Part shown: piece by piece, positions 1 through 12,904 of the stretch | How the letters are laid out: each line of letters begins with the position of its first letter | Numbering within the stretch: the first letter of the stretch is position 1 | Assembly: GCA_965153455.1 (NCBI GenBank) | Contig: OZ234496.1 | Location: 5,093,207 to 5,157,206, forward strand | Length of the DNA: 64,000 bases | Source of the DNA: Sphagnum compactum | Taxonomy: Eukaryota > Bryophyta > Sphagnopsida > Sphagnales | Reading direction: 5' to 3' | Notes under the pieces: model-generated | What the model saw: the letters and a program-made list of their open reading frames with translations, nothing else | Database searches by the model: none | What the model was told of the DNA's origin: nothing | Position numbers and translations under genes: made by a program

Positions 1-771
1 ATGGAAAAAAAGAAGGAAGGATAGAATACATCCTCCTTGGAAAAAGATAACAATAAAAATTACAGAAAAAAGAAACTGAGCGAATTTAGAAAAAAAAGAA
101 GAAAAAAGAAAAAAATTATAAAACACACTCTGTTTTGAAAAAAACAGACAAAAAAATAAGAAGAAGAAAGAATTGAGAAAAAGGGTTAAAATATATTAAA
201 AAAGGAGAAAAAAAAAAGGAAAAGAAAGGAAGGAGGGGGCCCGTCACATACGAAACTCTGCCGCTCGCAGAAGACGAAGAAGAAGAAGTAGCAGGAGCTC
301 CGGAATAACCAAACCCACGATCTGTTTGGCCTCGTCGAGCTCCCCTTCGATCGGACCGGCACTTAGGGTCTCTCCCGTTCTGAATTACCTCTTCTCCACT
401 TGTTCGACCCACATAACGGAAGCCAAAACTGGGGGTGCTAAAGACTTCATTCTCATGATCTTTGCGGCAATTGTAGAAGGATATGAGCCCACCGGCTGTG
501 TCAGATCAGAGGACGTTGTTCCTGGTACATCTGCTGCTATCTGAAGGGTGAAATGTTTTTCAGTCTTAGCAAGTCTGATTAAAAACTGGTTTTTTTTTTT
601 TTGCCTGGGTTGCATGATTTCCAAGAGTTTTGTGTGCCCCTGGTGTTGCTGATTTCTAGGGGATCTTGACTTAGTCTGATTTCAGTCAGTTAGCTGGTGT
701 CCACCAAAATGACCCACAAGGATTTAGTGTTGTCCTCTCTCCTATACTAAACATTGTTTTGGTGGGGTTAG
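1..771. other. 5' flank of the WASHC3-like gene
   Basis: Purine-rich A/G sequence to about 240, then a GC-richer stretch (240-560) containing an open frame on the + strand without a convincing ATG, then T-rich DNA. It probably holds the promoter, the leader and the missing first coding exon. No segment here matches the short N-terminal part expected of CCDC53. Confidence 0.4.
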
Positions 772-2313
772 GCGAACACGTTTGTTATTCACACAGTTCG
801 TCTCCTCAACAATTTCTCTGCAATTTGCGAACAAAAACTTTTGCATGTGCACCGGTAGTTCTTCTTCTCTCATGTTCAAACCCTAACACCACCTCACAGT
901 TTTTATAGGCATGTCCTGTAACCATGCCACTTTCGTTCCTGCTTTCTATGTTGGATGCTGATCATCATCGATTACTGTGAACCATGAACTGGTTGTTAGT
1001 GCACATGATAAGAGGTACTTGCTGCTATGATAGAAAAATGAGAAAGGCAATCTCTGAAATTCACAGGGATTGGACATTTTACTTCATTTAGAAACTGGGT
1101 ATAGCATCAGGATGTAGTTATATGTGTATTATGAGCACACTTCCTGCAGGACAATAAATCCCTGTCAGTTTTGATTATGGGTGCAGGAGATTGTCACGCT
1201 TGGATGCAACCCTGGCACTTTTGGAGGCCAAGCTGCAGAATGTGGAGGGATTAGACAGACTGGATAGGCAGGCAGTGGTGCAGTCACAAGAGTCTCAGCT
1301 TCCAATCCCAACTTTGACGAGCGCAACACCACTTTTGGATCATGAGATTGATGAAGCAGGCTCTACCTCTAGGTCTGTTCTTATTAGTAGTTTGGATTTA
1401 TCTACAAATGAGTATGACCAACCTTGAAACAGTTGAGATTATGAACTTATCTCTTCTGAACTTTTCTTTTTGGTCTCTTCAGCATTGGGGTATCGCAAAA
1501 TTTAGTTGAAAGTGCACACCAAGATGGAGATATATCTGATACTTCTCTGCCCAGTAAAGACCAGCCAACCGTTCTCAAGGTTAGGATACTCCAGAGTGCA
1601 TAACTGCCCCTTCGTACAAAGTTTGAGAAGTTACAAATGATCTTGTCACATGATTTCAATTTGCCAGTTCTGCATTTGGTATTGTGAGCTGAAGATTGGT
1701 ACTGGTGTTTTGGGTAAACATATTGTTACACTTTTGAACTTGTTTGAGATCATTTTAGTATTTTAGATCAGAATTGGACTTTTCTGTGGTGTCCCAGGGA
1801 TTTTGTTCATGATGACCAGGGCTCCATGCTTGCTGTGCATGTCCAAAGCATTTAACCTGGCTGATGTTTTGGCAGGTGAAGGATGATCCCAGATATGCTA
1901 GATTTTTCCGAATGCTCCAAGTTGGGGTCCCTGGGGCTGTAAGTTTTTAACACAGAAACCTGGGATTATCTTCTTGATTTTGGTAGGACCTTGCTAGTCA
2001 CAGTTCGTGCATGATGGGATTATCCCATACAATAATGTGATACACCAGCATCATCAAGAGGCTTTGGGTGTGTTCAAGCATATCATCTGCAGTACAGGCA
2101 TCATTTCCAATTCAGTATCCCTAACTATCATTTGATAAGTAAGCAACCTTAAGATTATCAACAATCAATGGAGTTTCACCTGGGTTGTCAGATTGTACAC
2201 TACTGTGGTTGATGATATTGTGGCTTGCTTGGATTCAGGCTGTGAAGATTCAGATGTCAGCAGAAGGCCTGGATGCTTCCTTACTGGACACTCCCGATGC
2301 ACCTTCTTCTTGA
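772..2313 (+). CDS. WASHC3: WASH complex subunit 3 (CCDC53)-like protein, 5' exon not found
   Basis: Homologue of the small coiled-coil subunit CCDC53/WASHC3, which in animals and amoebae is part of the endosomal WASH complex that drives Arp2/3 actin assembly. Five exons join in phase: 772-854, 1187-1372, 1483-1579, 1876-1938 and 2239-2313 (stop TGA 2311-2313). The first carries the family's N-terminal helix (FVIHTVRLLNNFSAICEQKL). The second continues the coiled coil (RLDATLALLEAKL). The third is a variable acidic linker. The last two encode the conserved C-terminal block, DDPRYARFFRMLQVGVPGA followed by VKIQMSAEGLDASLL and DTPDAPSS. All introns are GT-AG. The exon with the start codon should end in phase 0 before 772; I could not place it, so this CDS is 5'-incomplete. 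Family assignment is confident from the conserved blocks; WASH-complex function in this plant is inferred. Confidence 0.85.
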
Positions 2314-5300
2314 ACAGGTTTTCTGTCAGTGAACATCAACAAGGGCTGTATTGTGCAAGTTCATCAACTCATCCATCTTTGGCATCTTTTTATAGTGTTG
2401 TTGACAGATTGATTGTGTGGCTTGGGACTCATATCCTCCCAATTTTTAGACCTTTCAGCCTCTATGCTGTGTACTGTTTGTACTGGCCAGAACTGCAACT
2501 TCAACCTGAAAGCCTCTTTCAAACAGTATAAAAGGTGGCTTATCACTGACAAGGATACTTGAGCGAGAATTCCCAGCAAATTAAGTACTAACCTGTACCA
2601 CTCAATCTCATTCAGCAGATAGATACCAATCACCAGGGCTATCAGGACTCTAGAAGCAGAGCAAGGAATCTATGCACTATGGTATCTTCTTCAGAGGTTT
2701 GTCAGAGCTCAGATGAGAGCTTCCACAGGAGAGCAGGTCCTTGCAGTTAATCAGGGAAATCTGTGGCTGCTTTAGGGTGTTTGTCTGATCTCATGGATGG
2801 GTGGTTTGGCAAATGCTCTCCTATGGCTAGCTTTTTGGACCTAACTAACAACCTCGATTAAAGTCCAATCCAAATTCGCTCACACTTGGTAGTCACAATG
2901 TTTTGTATGATAGCAAAAAACTATTTATAAGTTCCAATGGACAATATTTATCAATTTTGTTGATTTAAGGGTTGAGGAAACATTAACTGTTTTTACTCAA
3001 GTGGATAATCGAAGGCTGATTACACATTTTAGAGAGTCCAAATAACCTTGGAGAAACTTGGAGAATTTCGGTAGTATATTTGGAGGGCACCTTACCAGGC
3101 AGAATTTTCTGCTCCCTTCTGGAGTGAGAGAACTCCATAACCCCCCCGTTGAGTGGGGAGTGGGGGATTGCATCCTTAAGCTCCCGAGGGTGGGGGAAAA
3201 ATGACATAGGCAATCTCATGCCTCCATTTTAATGCATCTGAGCCTTTCAGTTTAGGCAACTTGTTTGTTACAAAGGGTGAAGCACTGCAAAAGGCACTGA
3301 CAGCAGTGTGCCCTATACGAAATCTATTCATACATACACTACATGACTTATCCTCATATTAAGTTCGATGTCAAAATGCTGGCCTCAAGACAAATGAGGA
3401 AGTCCAAATGGACCTTTGTTCAGAATATTCATCTATTGATGTTACTTTAGAAATTTTCCTCAATCTTTGCATAGATTAGATGAAACAAAGATGGACAAGC
3501 TTTTAAATCTTTTGGGGTGTAGTCTTCAGATTCTTTGCACTTTCAACACAATTCACCCAATGGATTACTACTCAATTTCATTAACCCCAAACTCACCATG
3601 TTGGATTTGTAGTAAAATCATTAACTCCACATGTGTTCCCCCTCTGCTTAAGGGCTCCCAATAATGAGCAAACAAAGACAGATGATGTCCACTGTGCACT
3701 CACCTCCATCACCAATGAAACCAACTTTCGAGTCTCTCATGGACCAACTATGTATTACTCCACCTCATGCTTGTTTTCGTCAACCCTTAATCAACTTGGA
3801 AAACATGTTGATATATTCTCTTCTAAAGATGAAATCCATACCTTGACACAAGTTTCAAATATCACTTCCATCATTCTTAATCAAGAGATGATAATTGAGC
3901 ACCCAAACCCAGTATTGGGGCCTCTACTGATATCTATCATATCTAAAATACTGTACAAGTTATCTTCTCATCCACATCCAAAAACAAGAAACCGTGAACA
4001 GTGTAAAGTGAGGAACAGCAGAAGAATGAGTTGACTGTAGGAAGGCAAGGTACCCCATAAGAATGAACAATGAGCTGATTGCATGAGGACATGCAAAAAA
4101 AGACAAAAGAGATTTACATGTTCATCTCTGTGAACAAATGCAAGTAGGAGAGCACGACCTGTGCCTGGCATAAGGGCAACTAAAATTAGTGTTAAAAATC
4201 AAATCTGAACTGCATTGATAATCTGTCCCTGTGGATGCAATGCAATGTGAAAAATAAAATGTGCACAATGGGTGTGCACACAAACTGCAAGGGAACCATC
4301 CAATTACAGGGAATTGTGTCTTTTGTCAACACTTGTCTACAGATCATGATGTATCACGTGAAAAAAATGCCCATTTGTGGATATTGTGAATATCTAACAC
4401 ATCCCACTCTGCACTAGAGAGGTCCCAACACCTGCCAAGGTACAACAGAGAGGCACCTCACAAGCCATTGGACACCTACCACTCCGGGGTAGAACCACCT
4501 CCTGTCCAGGATGTAAATCTTCATGACATCAATCACTCCAAAAGCAGCCTCCTTGTCTCCAAACACCCTGATCTCCTCAAGCTCTTCACAAGGTGCTTCA
4601 AGATGTGAAACACTGGTGAAAGGTTTGCCACAATCACGAGAAGATTAGCCATTGAACTTGGAAGTTTGAAGTAGAACCACTGCTCCAAAATTACAATGGC
4701 ACACCTGTACCTGATGAGAGAAGCTTGGGTAGGTGTGCCAGGAGTGAAGCCTCCCATCTTGCTCTCACAAAAAATTGAACAAAGCCTGCCTTCACTTAAT
4801 CCCGTGGCATTGCATACTCAACTGTGATTTGCTGGCCAGCTAAAATCGTCCTGCATGCACATATTTAGGGCAAGGTGACAATCAAGTTGACGGTACTAGA
4901 AAAAAGCACAAAAACCATCTTAAGGCAGTGATGGGCATGAACATCCACATCATATTCCACCAGCCATATCTGAAAAGATTCAACCGTCAAGTCGGTGCTC
5001 ATTTTCAGAATCAGATGGGACTATCTGAAGGCAGTGATGGGCAAGAGCATCCACATCATATTCCACCAGCCATATATGAAAATATTCAACTATCAATTCA
5101 GTGCTTATTTTCAGAATCAGATGGGGTAGCAGTACCAACCATTGTCAAACCTTTCTCCTATTGAACAATAGGGGGATAAATAAACACAACTCTGGATGGG
5201 AGGGCTCAGATAGCCTCAGACGCTAGCTTTTTGAAATGTTTATACAACAACTGTTTTTTGTCAGACTGCAATAGTTGACCATTTCCAGCATACATTCTTT

Positions 5301-6494
5301 TCAAGTGGAAATGTTGAATGGGCAAAAAGCAAACACAATCCAACATCATCTTAAACCTAACTCTTTGTCTCTGATTTAATGAACAGACTAGAACCAATAC
5401 CATCTCAAGGTCAGCTCATCAACCTTCTTGAGATACTGGACAACTTGAACAAGCCACCTAAGGACCCTAATCTTTCCTTCAGACACAACTGCATTAGAAC
5501 ACTGCCATGAACACCAATAGTTGAAATCTTCATAATCATGTTTCTATATCATTTTTGCAGAGGAAACTCCAAAAGCACTTTCAAGGCAACAGGACAAAGG
5601 GCACTCACCGGTGCAAACTCCGTTTTGCTGATGTGGCCTCCTGCACACTTGCAAAAGTAATTGCAAAAGCATCACCTCGCTCCTCTTTCTTGAAATCCTT
5701 TAAGACAAATAGAAACATCATCAGCAACAATATCAGCTCCTGATGGTTCTTGATTTCATTCCACCATCCATACTCTCACTGTATGCCAGGGCAGGCAATC
5801 CACATGATTCCCCCCAAGAGTAAGACAACTGCACCTTACTAAACAGAATTCAGTGGCTGTCTAGTGCTTGAAAGGACATACCGTTATCTTCCCTTGCTTC
5901 TCAAAGGCTTCCACAACAACTGCCATAGATGTATTCTCCAAAAGACCACTGACAATCAGCACTCTGCACACATGTTGAAGGACTTCTTGTCAGCATATCT
6001 TCTTCACCCGAGTCTCACATTCTCTGCCATTCTTGCATATAATGCAAGTTAGCTCCATGCTTCAAATCCAAAGCTAGTTTCATTGTCATTGACTGTCACT
6101 AGTAAAGATAAGATAATCCATGAGAAGTTTTATGCCCACTAAAAATTTCACAAACATCTTCCAAGGACCATTACTTCTGGCAAGACAATATTATGACACA
6201 ATTTGAAGTATCCCAATAAGTGGCTGACCCATCAGGGCATCCCAATGAAAACCAAACATGGGCAAAGGAAAACCACTGTGCTGCATCAAATTCACCAAAC
6301 AAATATGAAGAGGGCTACTGAAACTATTGCAGCATGAGGGTCTCATACATTAGGGTTATCCAGAGGTCCAGGATCTCAACATTAGCTCCAGAAACTCAAA
6401 CAGAACTTAACGGAAGTAATACCACTCCCGACATCTGGGACAGAGACAAGATCCAATGCAAATCCTCATGCTTTTGTATGCTGATTTAGATAAC
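2314..6494. other. Intergenic region between two convergent genes
   Basis: No recognisable coding sequence on either strand; open frames are short and lack family motifs. 2314-2700 is probably the WASHC3-like 3' UTR. A 106 bp tandem duplication lies at 4922-5133. A segment near 3056-3092 (gagaatttcggtagtatatt) recurs in similar form near 39818-39850, which indicates a dispersed repeat. Confidence 0.5.
4922..5133. repeat. Tandem duplication, 2 x 106 bp
   Basis: Two adjacent copies (4922-5027 and 5028-5133), both starting aaggcagtgatgggca and both containing atccacatcatattccacca and ttttcagaatcagatggg. They differ at about 15% of positions. Neither copy has a convincing coding frame; both lie in intergenic DNA. 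Confidence 0.85.
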
Positions 6495-9400
6495 TTAGAT
6501 AAGGTTGAGGCCTCCACATAACCTGCTCTTTTGCAGTTGCCCACCCAGTTGAATAAGATGGTTGTTGCCTGCAGTTCCCACATTAGGTCCTTTGCCATTG
6601 TTAATGTGTCTGTTGGGTGCAGTGACAGGCCCAGGCACAGGATGAGAGAAGCTTTTCTGACGGTGTTGCACACTGTCTCTGTGACGCTTGATATCTGTAG
6701 GAGCCACCCCTGGATTTGCTGACCAAAAACCATGGGGAACAAGACCATTGCTAGTACCAACACCTTTGTTGCCTTCATCAGCTCTCCGCAGACTGTCCAC
6801 CTCACCATGATGCACCTCCCGATTCATGTTTGAACTCATCTCTCTATTGGTGCCTATGCTGTTACCTCGCATCATTTGAGGTATAGAACTCTGCCTCTTG
6901 GGAGATCCCATATCCATCATTCCTCCAGGCCCAAACACAGGTCCTACATTGAAGGCTACTCCTTGACCTATGCCTCCAGGGTGAGCAGGAATCCCTGTGG
7001 AAATCCCCTGTGCTTGAAAATCACCCCATAAAGGACCTATCATCTGACCTCTCCCTCGTACTTGCCCCCTTGCTCTACCATTTGGCAGCTGCTGCATCTG
7101 GCCTCCTAGAGGGGGTGAAGCCCAGACACCCTGCTGTCGTACTGCTCCTATGCCTGGGGATGCACCAGGCCTATTAGCAAACTGATTCATCATCCCTCCA
7201 GCTCCCGGTCCTGCTCCAAACACAGGCTGCAGCATTCTCCTGGCAGCCTCCATTCGACCAGGAAAATTCATGGCTGTACCCGCATCAGGTGCTTGGTTGA
7301 CTTGCGAATGCATGATCTGATGTGGGCCCACTGGCACTCGGGGTTCAACAAGGTCAAGCCCCATAAAAGGCCGAGTGGGAGGACCTCCTATAGAAGGCCG
7401 GACTGGCCCACGCACATTTGCATGTGCCAATTGCATCATATGCTGATGAGACCTCAAAATGTATTCTTGGGCTGCCATTGCCTCCATAATGTGATTCTGC
7501 ATCTGCTAAAATATACATACACCCACATCTGATGGTTTCTCTTAGGATCTGCATAAGCCCTCAAACCCTGTAGAGCCCTCTGATTCCCACAATTATCCAA
7601 AACCAGAAATTATCATTGCAGGTGAAAGAAAAGGACAAGTGTCTCAATGTCCCTTGGCAATTTTCAAGCTACCAACAGGAACAATAACATGGGGCATTCA
7701 CAAGCAACGAGAAGCAATGTCTTGCATTTTCACTCACCTCTGGCCTCCCAGTTGTTGGCATCCATCCAAGGGGTCCTGGAAGACCTTGACAGTTAAATGG
7801 AATTTGGGTAAACTCAAGGGAAACAGGCGGCCTTCCAGGTCCCATGATGCCTGCCCCCCCAACCACCATATTTGGAGAATTGAAACCAACTGCAGTCATG
7901 CTGCGTGCAACTGCAGGTCAAACGACAGCCAGATCTCACTAAGATTTGTCATGAACAGTCACACAAAAATAGCTCCAGCACCACAAGTGAAGGGACTTTC
8001 TATCATTATCTATGTTTGACTGGATGGACCTATTTGTATGCTTTCAACATTCAGTGATATCTGTAGACATTGCAGACAGCCAGTCAGCCTCCTAAGCTTT
8101 TCTGATGTCAAAGCCTGACTTCAGCCAATGAAGAAGAATCGGAGTTCCATTTTCTACCGAGTCCAAATTAATGCAAGTAAAACTGCAATGTAATCTGCTA
8201 AAAAACTGTTGTCTCTACACAAACACAAATTGGGGACTGGCTCCTGAAAATATGTAGCAAAAAGCAAGTCAACAATTTGAGCAGCTCTGCAGAAGGAACA
8301 AAATTTACTGACAAACAACCTTCACCTTGTCAGCAGTGGAAACTGTGATAGGGGTCCATCCATATGCATTTACTGTAAGCTTGGTGACATGAAAAAAAGA
8401 AAAGCTTTCACTGCATCATACAGACTAACCTCTGGATGCATTAGAGGAATGATCCAAATTTGTCCTGCAGCTGCAAAAATAGCAAACACAGGTCCATAAA
8501 ACATCATTACAACAGAAATATACCTTCACAAGTACTGAGAAATTATCCATACTTACAGTCTAAGTCACTCTAAATGGAATTGGCAGATGACCTGATAGTA
8601 AACTTATTTTCAGAGCTCACAACATATCAGCAAATAGGAAAAAGAGCAAACTCAACCCTAAAAAATACAAAAGAAAACAACAGAAACAAACCAAGGAAAG
8701 GTTTGAACAGCAACACTCACACAATTCCAAGACCTTTCACAGCAACATGTATGGTAGTGACAAGCTACCATAACATTCTGATTGACTTCATCAGCTCCAG
8801 GCAAATGGGTGGCAGTCAATGTCATACAGTAACAAACATACTCACTTTGTGTTGTAAGGCCAGCAGTAATGGAAAAAACATTTTCTTTCAGAAACTTACA
8901 TAGTCAAGGCAGGATACATGGGTCACAAATACAATAACTCGAGTCATACTAGCATGATGAAGAGCCTCTTCTCAAGGAAGAAGGCCCAAGTTGAAAATAT
9001 AGGCCCCAACCACCAGAGTATTGGTGTCACCTCAAACTCATACATGCTCACATGAGAAGCAAGAAAGCTTCCCTACATCAAACTTTGAGGGAATATGAGA
9101 AGCTCACATATCAGTCCAGGAAGTGGTATTGATGTATGTGTGTGATCACATATATGAAAATGGAGAAAAGTATCAGTATCACAATGAAGTCACAAGTCAC
9201 TATTTATGTCAAGCTAGGGAAAAGGACATTGACCGTACTTATGCCTACATGTCTAGTCTTCCCTGACAAAGCCTTCAGAAACTCTTGACAGCATTTGGAT
9301 TTTTGGAAGGTCTTATTAGCAGGCACATCAATAACACAGCTTGAAAGCATCTGAAACAACACAACTTGGTGCTATGGGACCAAAAACATAAGATAGACTA

Positions 9401-11957
9401 CCTTCCTTGACCTCGGGACTGCCTGAATTGAGCCAGTGCCAGTCCCTCTGGGTATTTGTTCTTATCTTCTGAACTCCTCTCTGCTGCAAATCGAGACTTT
9501 CTTCGCTTTCGTTCGTGATGCTCAATTTCGTCATCGTCATCACCACCAGCATTAGCCTCTGCTTCAGGATCAGAACCCTCGGGCTGTTTCCCGCATTTCA
9601 AACGTCCACACATGAGTGCTTATCACAAGCCCGTCATTCTTCTCCTACCTATCCTTCTCTCTTGTATACAGCTGCAGGTTCCTGCAATCATAAAACTTCA
9701 CCACCCACGTACGTCCCACAAGGTCTTGCCCCACTCCCCCATATATGCTTTCTTCCTCTCAAATTTCTCACAGACCACAGTTATTACCACTTCATTTGAC
9801 TAGTTCCAAACAACCTCCACAGAAGAACCCACAATCTAAACAACACACATAGCACTATATTGGATTCAGGTGCTCCTGGTATTTTCATATGCAGAAAATG
9901 GAGATAAAGAGTGTAGTGTGTTACACATCCACAAATGGCCATAAAACTGCTTGAAACCATGTACATGTAGTCTTGTTGACTTTGTATCCTCAAGCATCTG
10001 TCTGTTGACTTACTATGAGGGTCCAGAGAGGAAGAAGGTTCAAATCAAAGACAACTAAGGCTTTTGTCACTTTGCAGTCATGTTCCTCATACTCAGAACC
10101 TTCACCACTCATTTCCACGTTTGGAACCTAGCCCAGAACTTTATCACAGAGAAGCCCCCATCCTGTAGTAATTCAACAAAAAGACTGGGTTGCACCCATC
10201 ACTATAAAACATGCCCAGAGCTCTCTTGTAAAGCTGATGTTCATCTTACTAAGCAATGGCCCCCCACTTTCCCCTATCTTTCAATACAAAAAAAAGAGAA
10301 CTAAGGCTTCAACTCCTTTTGCACCTTCTTCCAGACTTAACCCAGAACCCTTTTGTCAGTAGTGTTTCAGAGATGGCCCCCTCCTTCCCATAGTATCCAA
10401 ACAAAAGAACCCCATAAACTGGATTGTGCTGGTCCCCATACAAAAACAAGCCCAGAGCTCTCTTGTAATAAGGCAATTGTCCCAATTCCCCAAACCCCCT
10501 ACTTACAGCTTTCACTGCAGTGTAATAAGAAGCCCTAAGGATGAACTGCATATCCCTTTCAGCAGAATAAGCTTTGCAAGACCAACAAGTATCCAGAACC
10601 CCAGCTAAAATAAGCAGAAACATATGCGATGATGATGGTCAAACATTCTTCTACCCAGAAAAACAAGACTCGAGTCATGGATAAAAACTGCTGGCTGGCA
10701 TGAGGAGACACAGATCCCTGGAAAAAATGGGATTTCTACAAACAAGGTCTGTTGTGACTGAATGAATTCACTCAACTATTTTCACTTCATATATATGCCA
10801 GAGATAGCCAACTTCTGGTTGTGCATATGAAACTCTGCTCTCTCTCTCCGTCTCTCACAGATGGGGTTTGCAATGATGCAGGCAACTTCTAGGGTTACGT
10901 CATGCATGACAGGAACAGAAGAGGCAACTCAAAAGAAGAGCTTGAATTGACTTGTGGTAAGTGGTATGTGAAGAAGGTATGTGTCCCGTTGACTGCCAGC
11001 ATCAAAGAAGAAACCCCCAACAGAAAATGTTACCACAAAACAAGACTCGCGTATCAGTTTTCACCTCGTCAAGGATGATGCTCTTTTAACGTAACCCTAA
11101 CCAAGGCTTTCTGAAGACTGGCATACGTTGTAGTACTCCCACAACTGTTGTCGTTCTCTCTACACCTCAAAAGAAAAAAGCCTTTGATTCGAAGAAGCAA
11201 AAGATGGGTTAAAGCTGGATCGCCCCATCTACAGTAGTGTTCGGGACACCATGTTGCAAATAGCCACAGACGGAAAAAACAGACCAACTTGCACTACAAT
11301 TTCTCATGTGGGTAGTTTATATAGACATCTACAGGGAAATCCCTCAAGGGGGAAAAAAAAGAACCGAATCCCGAGAGAAAGAGACATAGACAGAGAGAGA
11401 AAGAGAATGGGGTAAAGAGGAAAAATCGTGGGAAGATCAAGAGAAAAGAAAGCGAGGATCACCATGGCAGCGTCGTCAAGCTCGCCATCCTCCAGGTCTG
11501 CCTTATGGTGCTTTCTGTGCCTAGACAGTCCTACCCCTTTGCCCTCTCCTTCTAAGAGCGCTACTGAGCTTTTAGAAACTGGAGAAACAGTTGCATCTCT
11601 CTTGCCATCATCCTGCTTGTTGTTGTGGTGTCCTCCTCTCTCTAATCCTGCAACGCTTTTCTCTGCCTCCTTCCGCTGATTCTGCAACTTCAATGCTCCC
11701 ATCTTCTTGTTCTCCTTCTCCTCGTTCTCGTTCTCCTTCTTCTCCAGGGTTTTATTATTCCCCTCCGTGGCTGCTGGTGCCGGTGCTGCCATAGCTTGCT
11801 CAGTCTCACTTCGCTTGTGATTACTACTCCCATTCCTCTCCACTGCTGTTACTTCTTCTTCCAATCGCTCATCATCAGAATCGAAGCCGTAATCAGAGCC
11901 TTCAAAATCGACCAACTCCTCATCCTTCACTTCATACTCGTCTTCCCACTCAGCCAT
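6495..11957 (-). CDS. Unrecognised protein: acidic N-terminus, basic middle, Gly/Met/Pro-rich RG C-terminus
   Basis: Exon model, partial. Exon 1 is 11463-11957, starting at ATG 11957: 165 codons beginning MAEWEDEYEVKDEELVDFEG, with Asp/Glu-rich and Lys/Glu-rich stretches and ending LEDGELDDAAM at a GT donor. An internal exon near 9402-9618 has an acidic run, then ERKRRKSRFAAERSSEDK, a nuclear-localisation-like basic patch. Short exons at 8430-8470 and 8326-8372 share phase and give NAYGWTPITVSTADK. Exon 7738-7910 is Gly/Pro-rich, and last exon 6495-7505 (336 codons) starts QMQNHIMEAMAAQEYILRSH and carries the RG-rich run GRARGQVRGRGQMIG. Some exons between these are missing: the phase between 8326 and 7910 does not close, and there is a gap from 9619 to 11462. 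The composition resembles RNA-associated nuclear proteins; the DLEDGELDD motif is reminiscent of ZC3H4/6-like proteins, but I see no CCCH finger or RRM, so no function is assigned. Confidence 0.55.
10150..10520. repeat. Diverged direct repeats inside an intron
   Basis: Two diverged segments share the exact 19-mer gcccagagctctcttgtaa (10213-10231 and 10450-10468), preceded by similar aacaaaa-rich sequence. A second pair shares atggcccc..cttccc (10257-10290 and 10371-10405). They fall in the long intronic interval of the minus-strand gene. The 104-codon open frame across 10309-10623 (-) is probably a by-product of this repeat. Confidence 0.5.
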
Positions 11958-12287
11958 TTTCCAAAACCGAGACCAATATTATCCGCACCACCTTTCCAGC
12001 CAAGCAGGAGCTACTTCAATCAATAGCTGACAAAAAAAAACCACAGCTAAAACAAACCGCACACTCAGCAAGCTCGCATATCACCGCCGACCCACGACTC
12101 CACATCAAACTCCAAGCAATCCAACAAGAAGCAAACGTCAATCGAGCGAGCAATCGAGCGAGAGGATCCGGATCCCGCTATGTACACTGAGAGAGATTCC
12201 TTCCTTCCTTCCTTCCTCCCGCGCGCATTAGGGTTACACTGTTCTTTACCTTCGTGCAATTTGGTAACGTCTTCGTAATGAAGGACA

Positions 12288-12293
12288 CACGTG
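12288..12293. promoter_or_regulatory. CACGTG box upstream of the 6.5-12.0 kb gene
   Basis: A perfect CACGTG palindrome (context acacacgtgcg) lies 331 bp upstream of the ATG at 11957. In plants this core is bound by bHLH and bZIP factors. A single 6-mer is weak evidence. Confidence 0.25.
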
Positions 12294-12819
12294 CGTATTA
12301 AGGCACTCACGGTATGGAGAACGTACCTCTAAGGTCCAGTTAAGGTACCTCTAAGGTCCCCTATAAGGGCCCATCTTGGATTGACCCCTTTCCCCCCTCC
12401 CCTAACCTCCCTACCCACCTACCTCCCTATTTACCTAGGCCTCACAACAAAGTCAACACATGGACACTTGGCCGCAAAGATGAGTGTTGTACGGTTATTT
12501 GATTTTTTAAATAAACAACAATTCTTTTGTTATTTAAAGTATGGATCATTCCAAAGACAATTTCAAAAATAACTATCTTGTTTTCAAGTCTAACTATTTC
12601 ATTTTTAAAAATAATTACTTCTTTTTCTTATTAACTTTCTTAATAACTATCTGTTACCTTTTTTTAATAATTACCTTCATTTTATAACTATCTCACTCTT
12701 TTTCCTTATCCACCAACATGGATATTAAAAAATAAATTAACATGTGTCTTTTCATGTCCATGATTATGTATCTTATACATAAAAGCTAACATGATGTCTG
12801 TGTCACAAGACGTTCTGCG

Positions 12820-12875
12820 TTTTAACATTACGGCGGAACCGGCAGCATTTTAACATTACGGCGGAACCGGCAGCA
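12820..12875. repeat. Tandem duplication, 2 x 28 bp
   Basis: The unit ttttaacattacggcggaac plus cggcagca occurs twice in immediate succession (12820-12847 and 12848-12875) without a mismatch, apart from the first base. The GC-rich unit stands out in AT-rich surroundings. Confidence 0.85.
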
Positions 12876-12904
12876 GTTAAGGGGAAAGGGTGCACCTTCA
12901 TTTT

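Noticed and set aside
326-544. 72-codon frame (+) near the left edge as first exon of the WASHC3-like gene
   Set aside because: It begins at TTG, has no donor in the phase 0 needed by the exon at 772, and its sequence does not resemble the CCDC53 N-terminus.
10309-10623. 104-codon frame (-) as an exon of the 6.5-12.0 kb gene
   Set aside because: It overlaps diverged direct repeats, has no clear splice frame to neighbours and no family resemblance.
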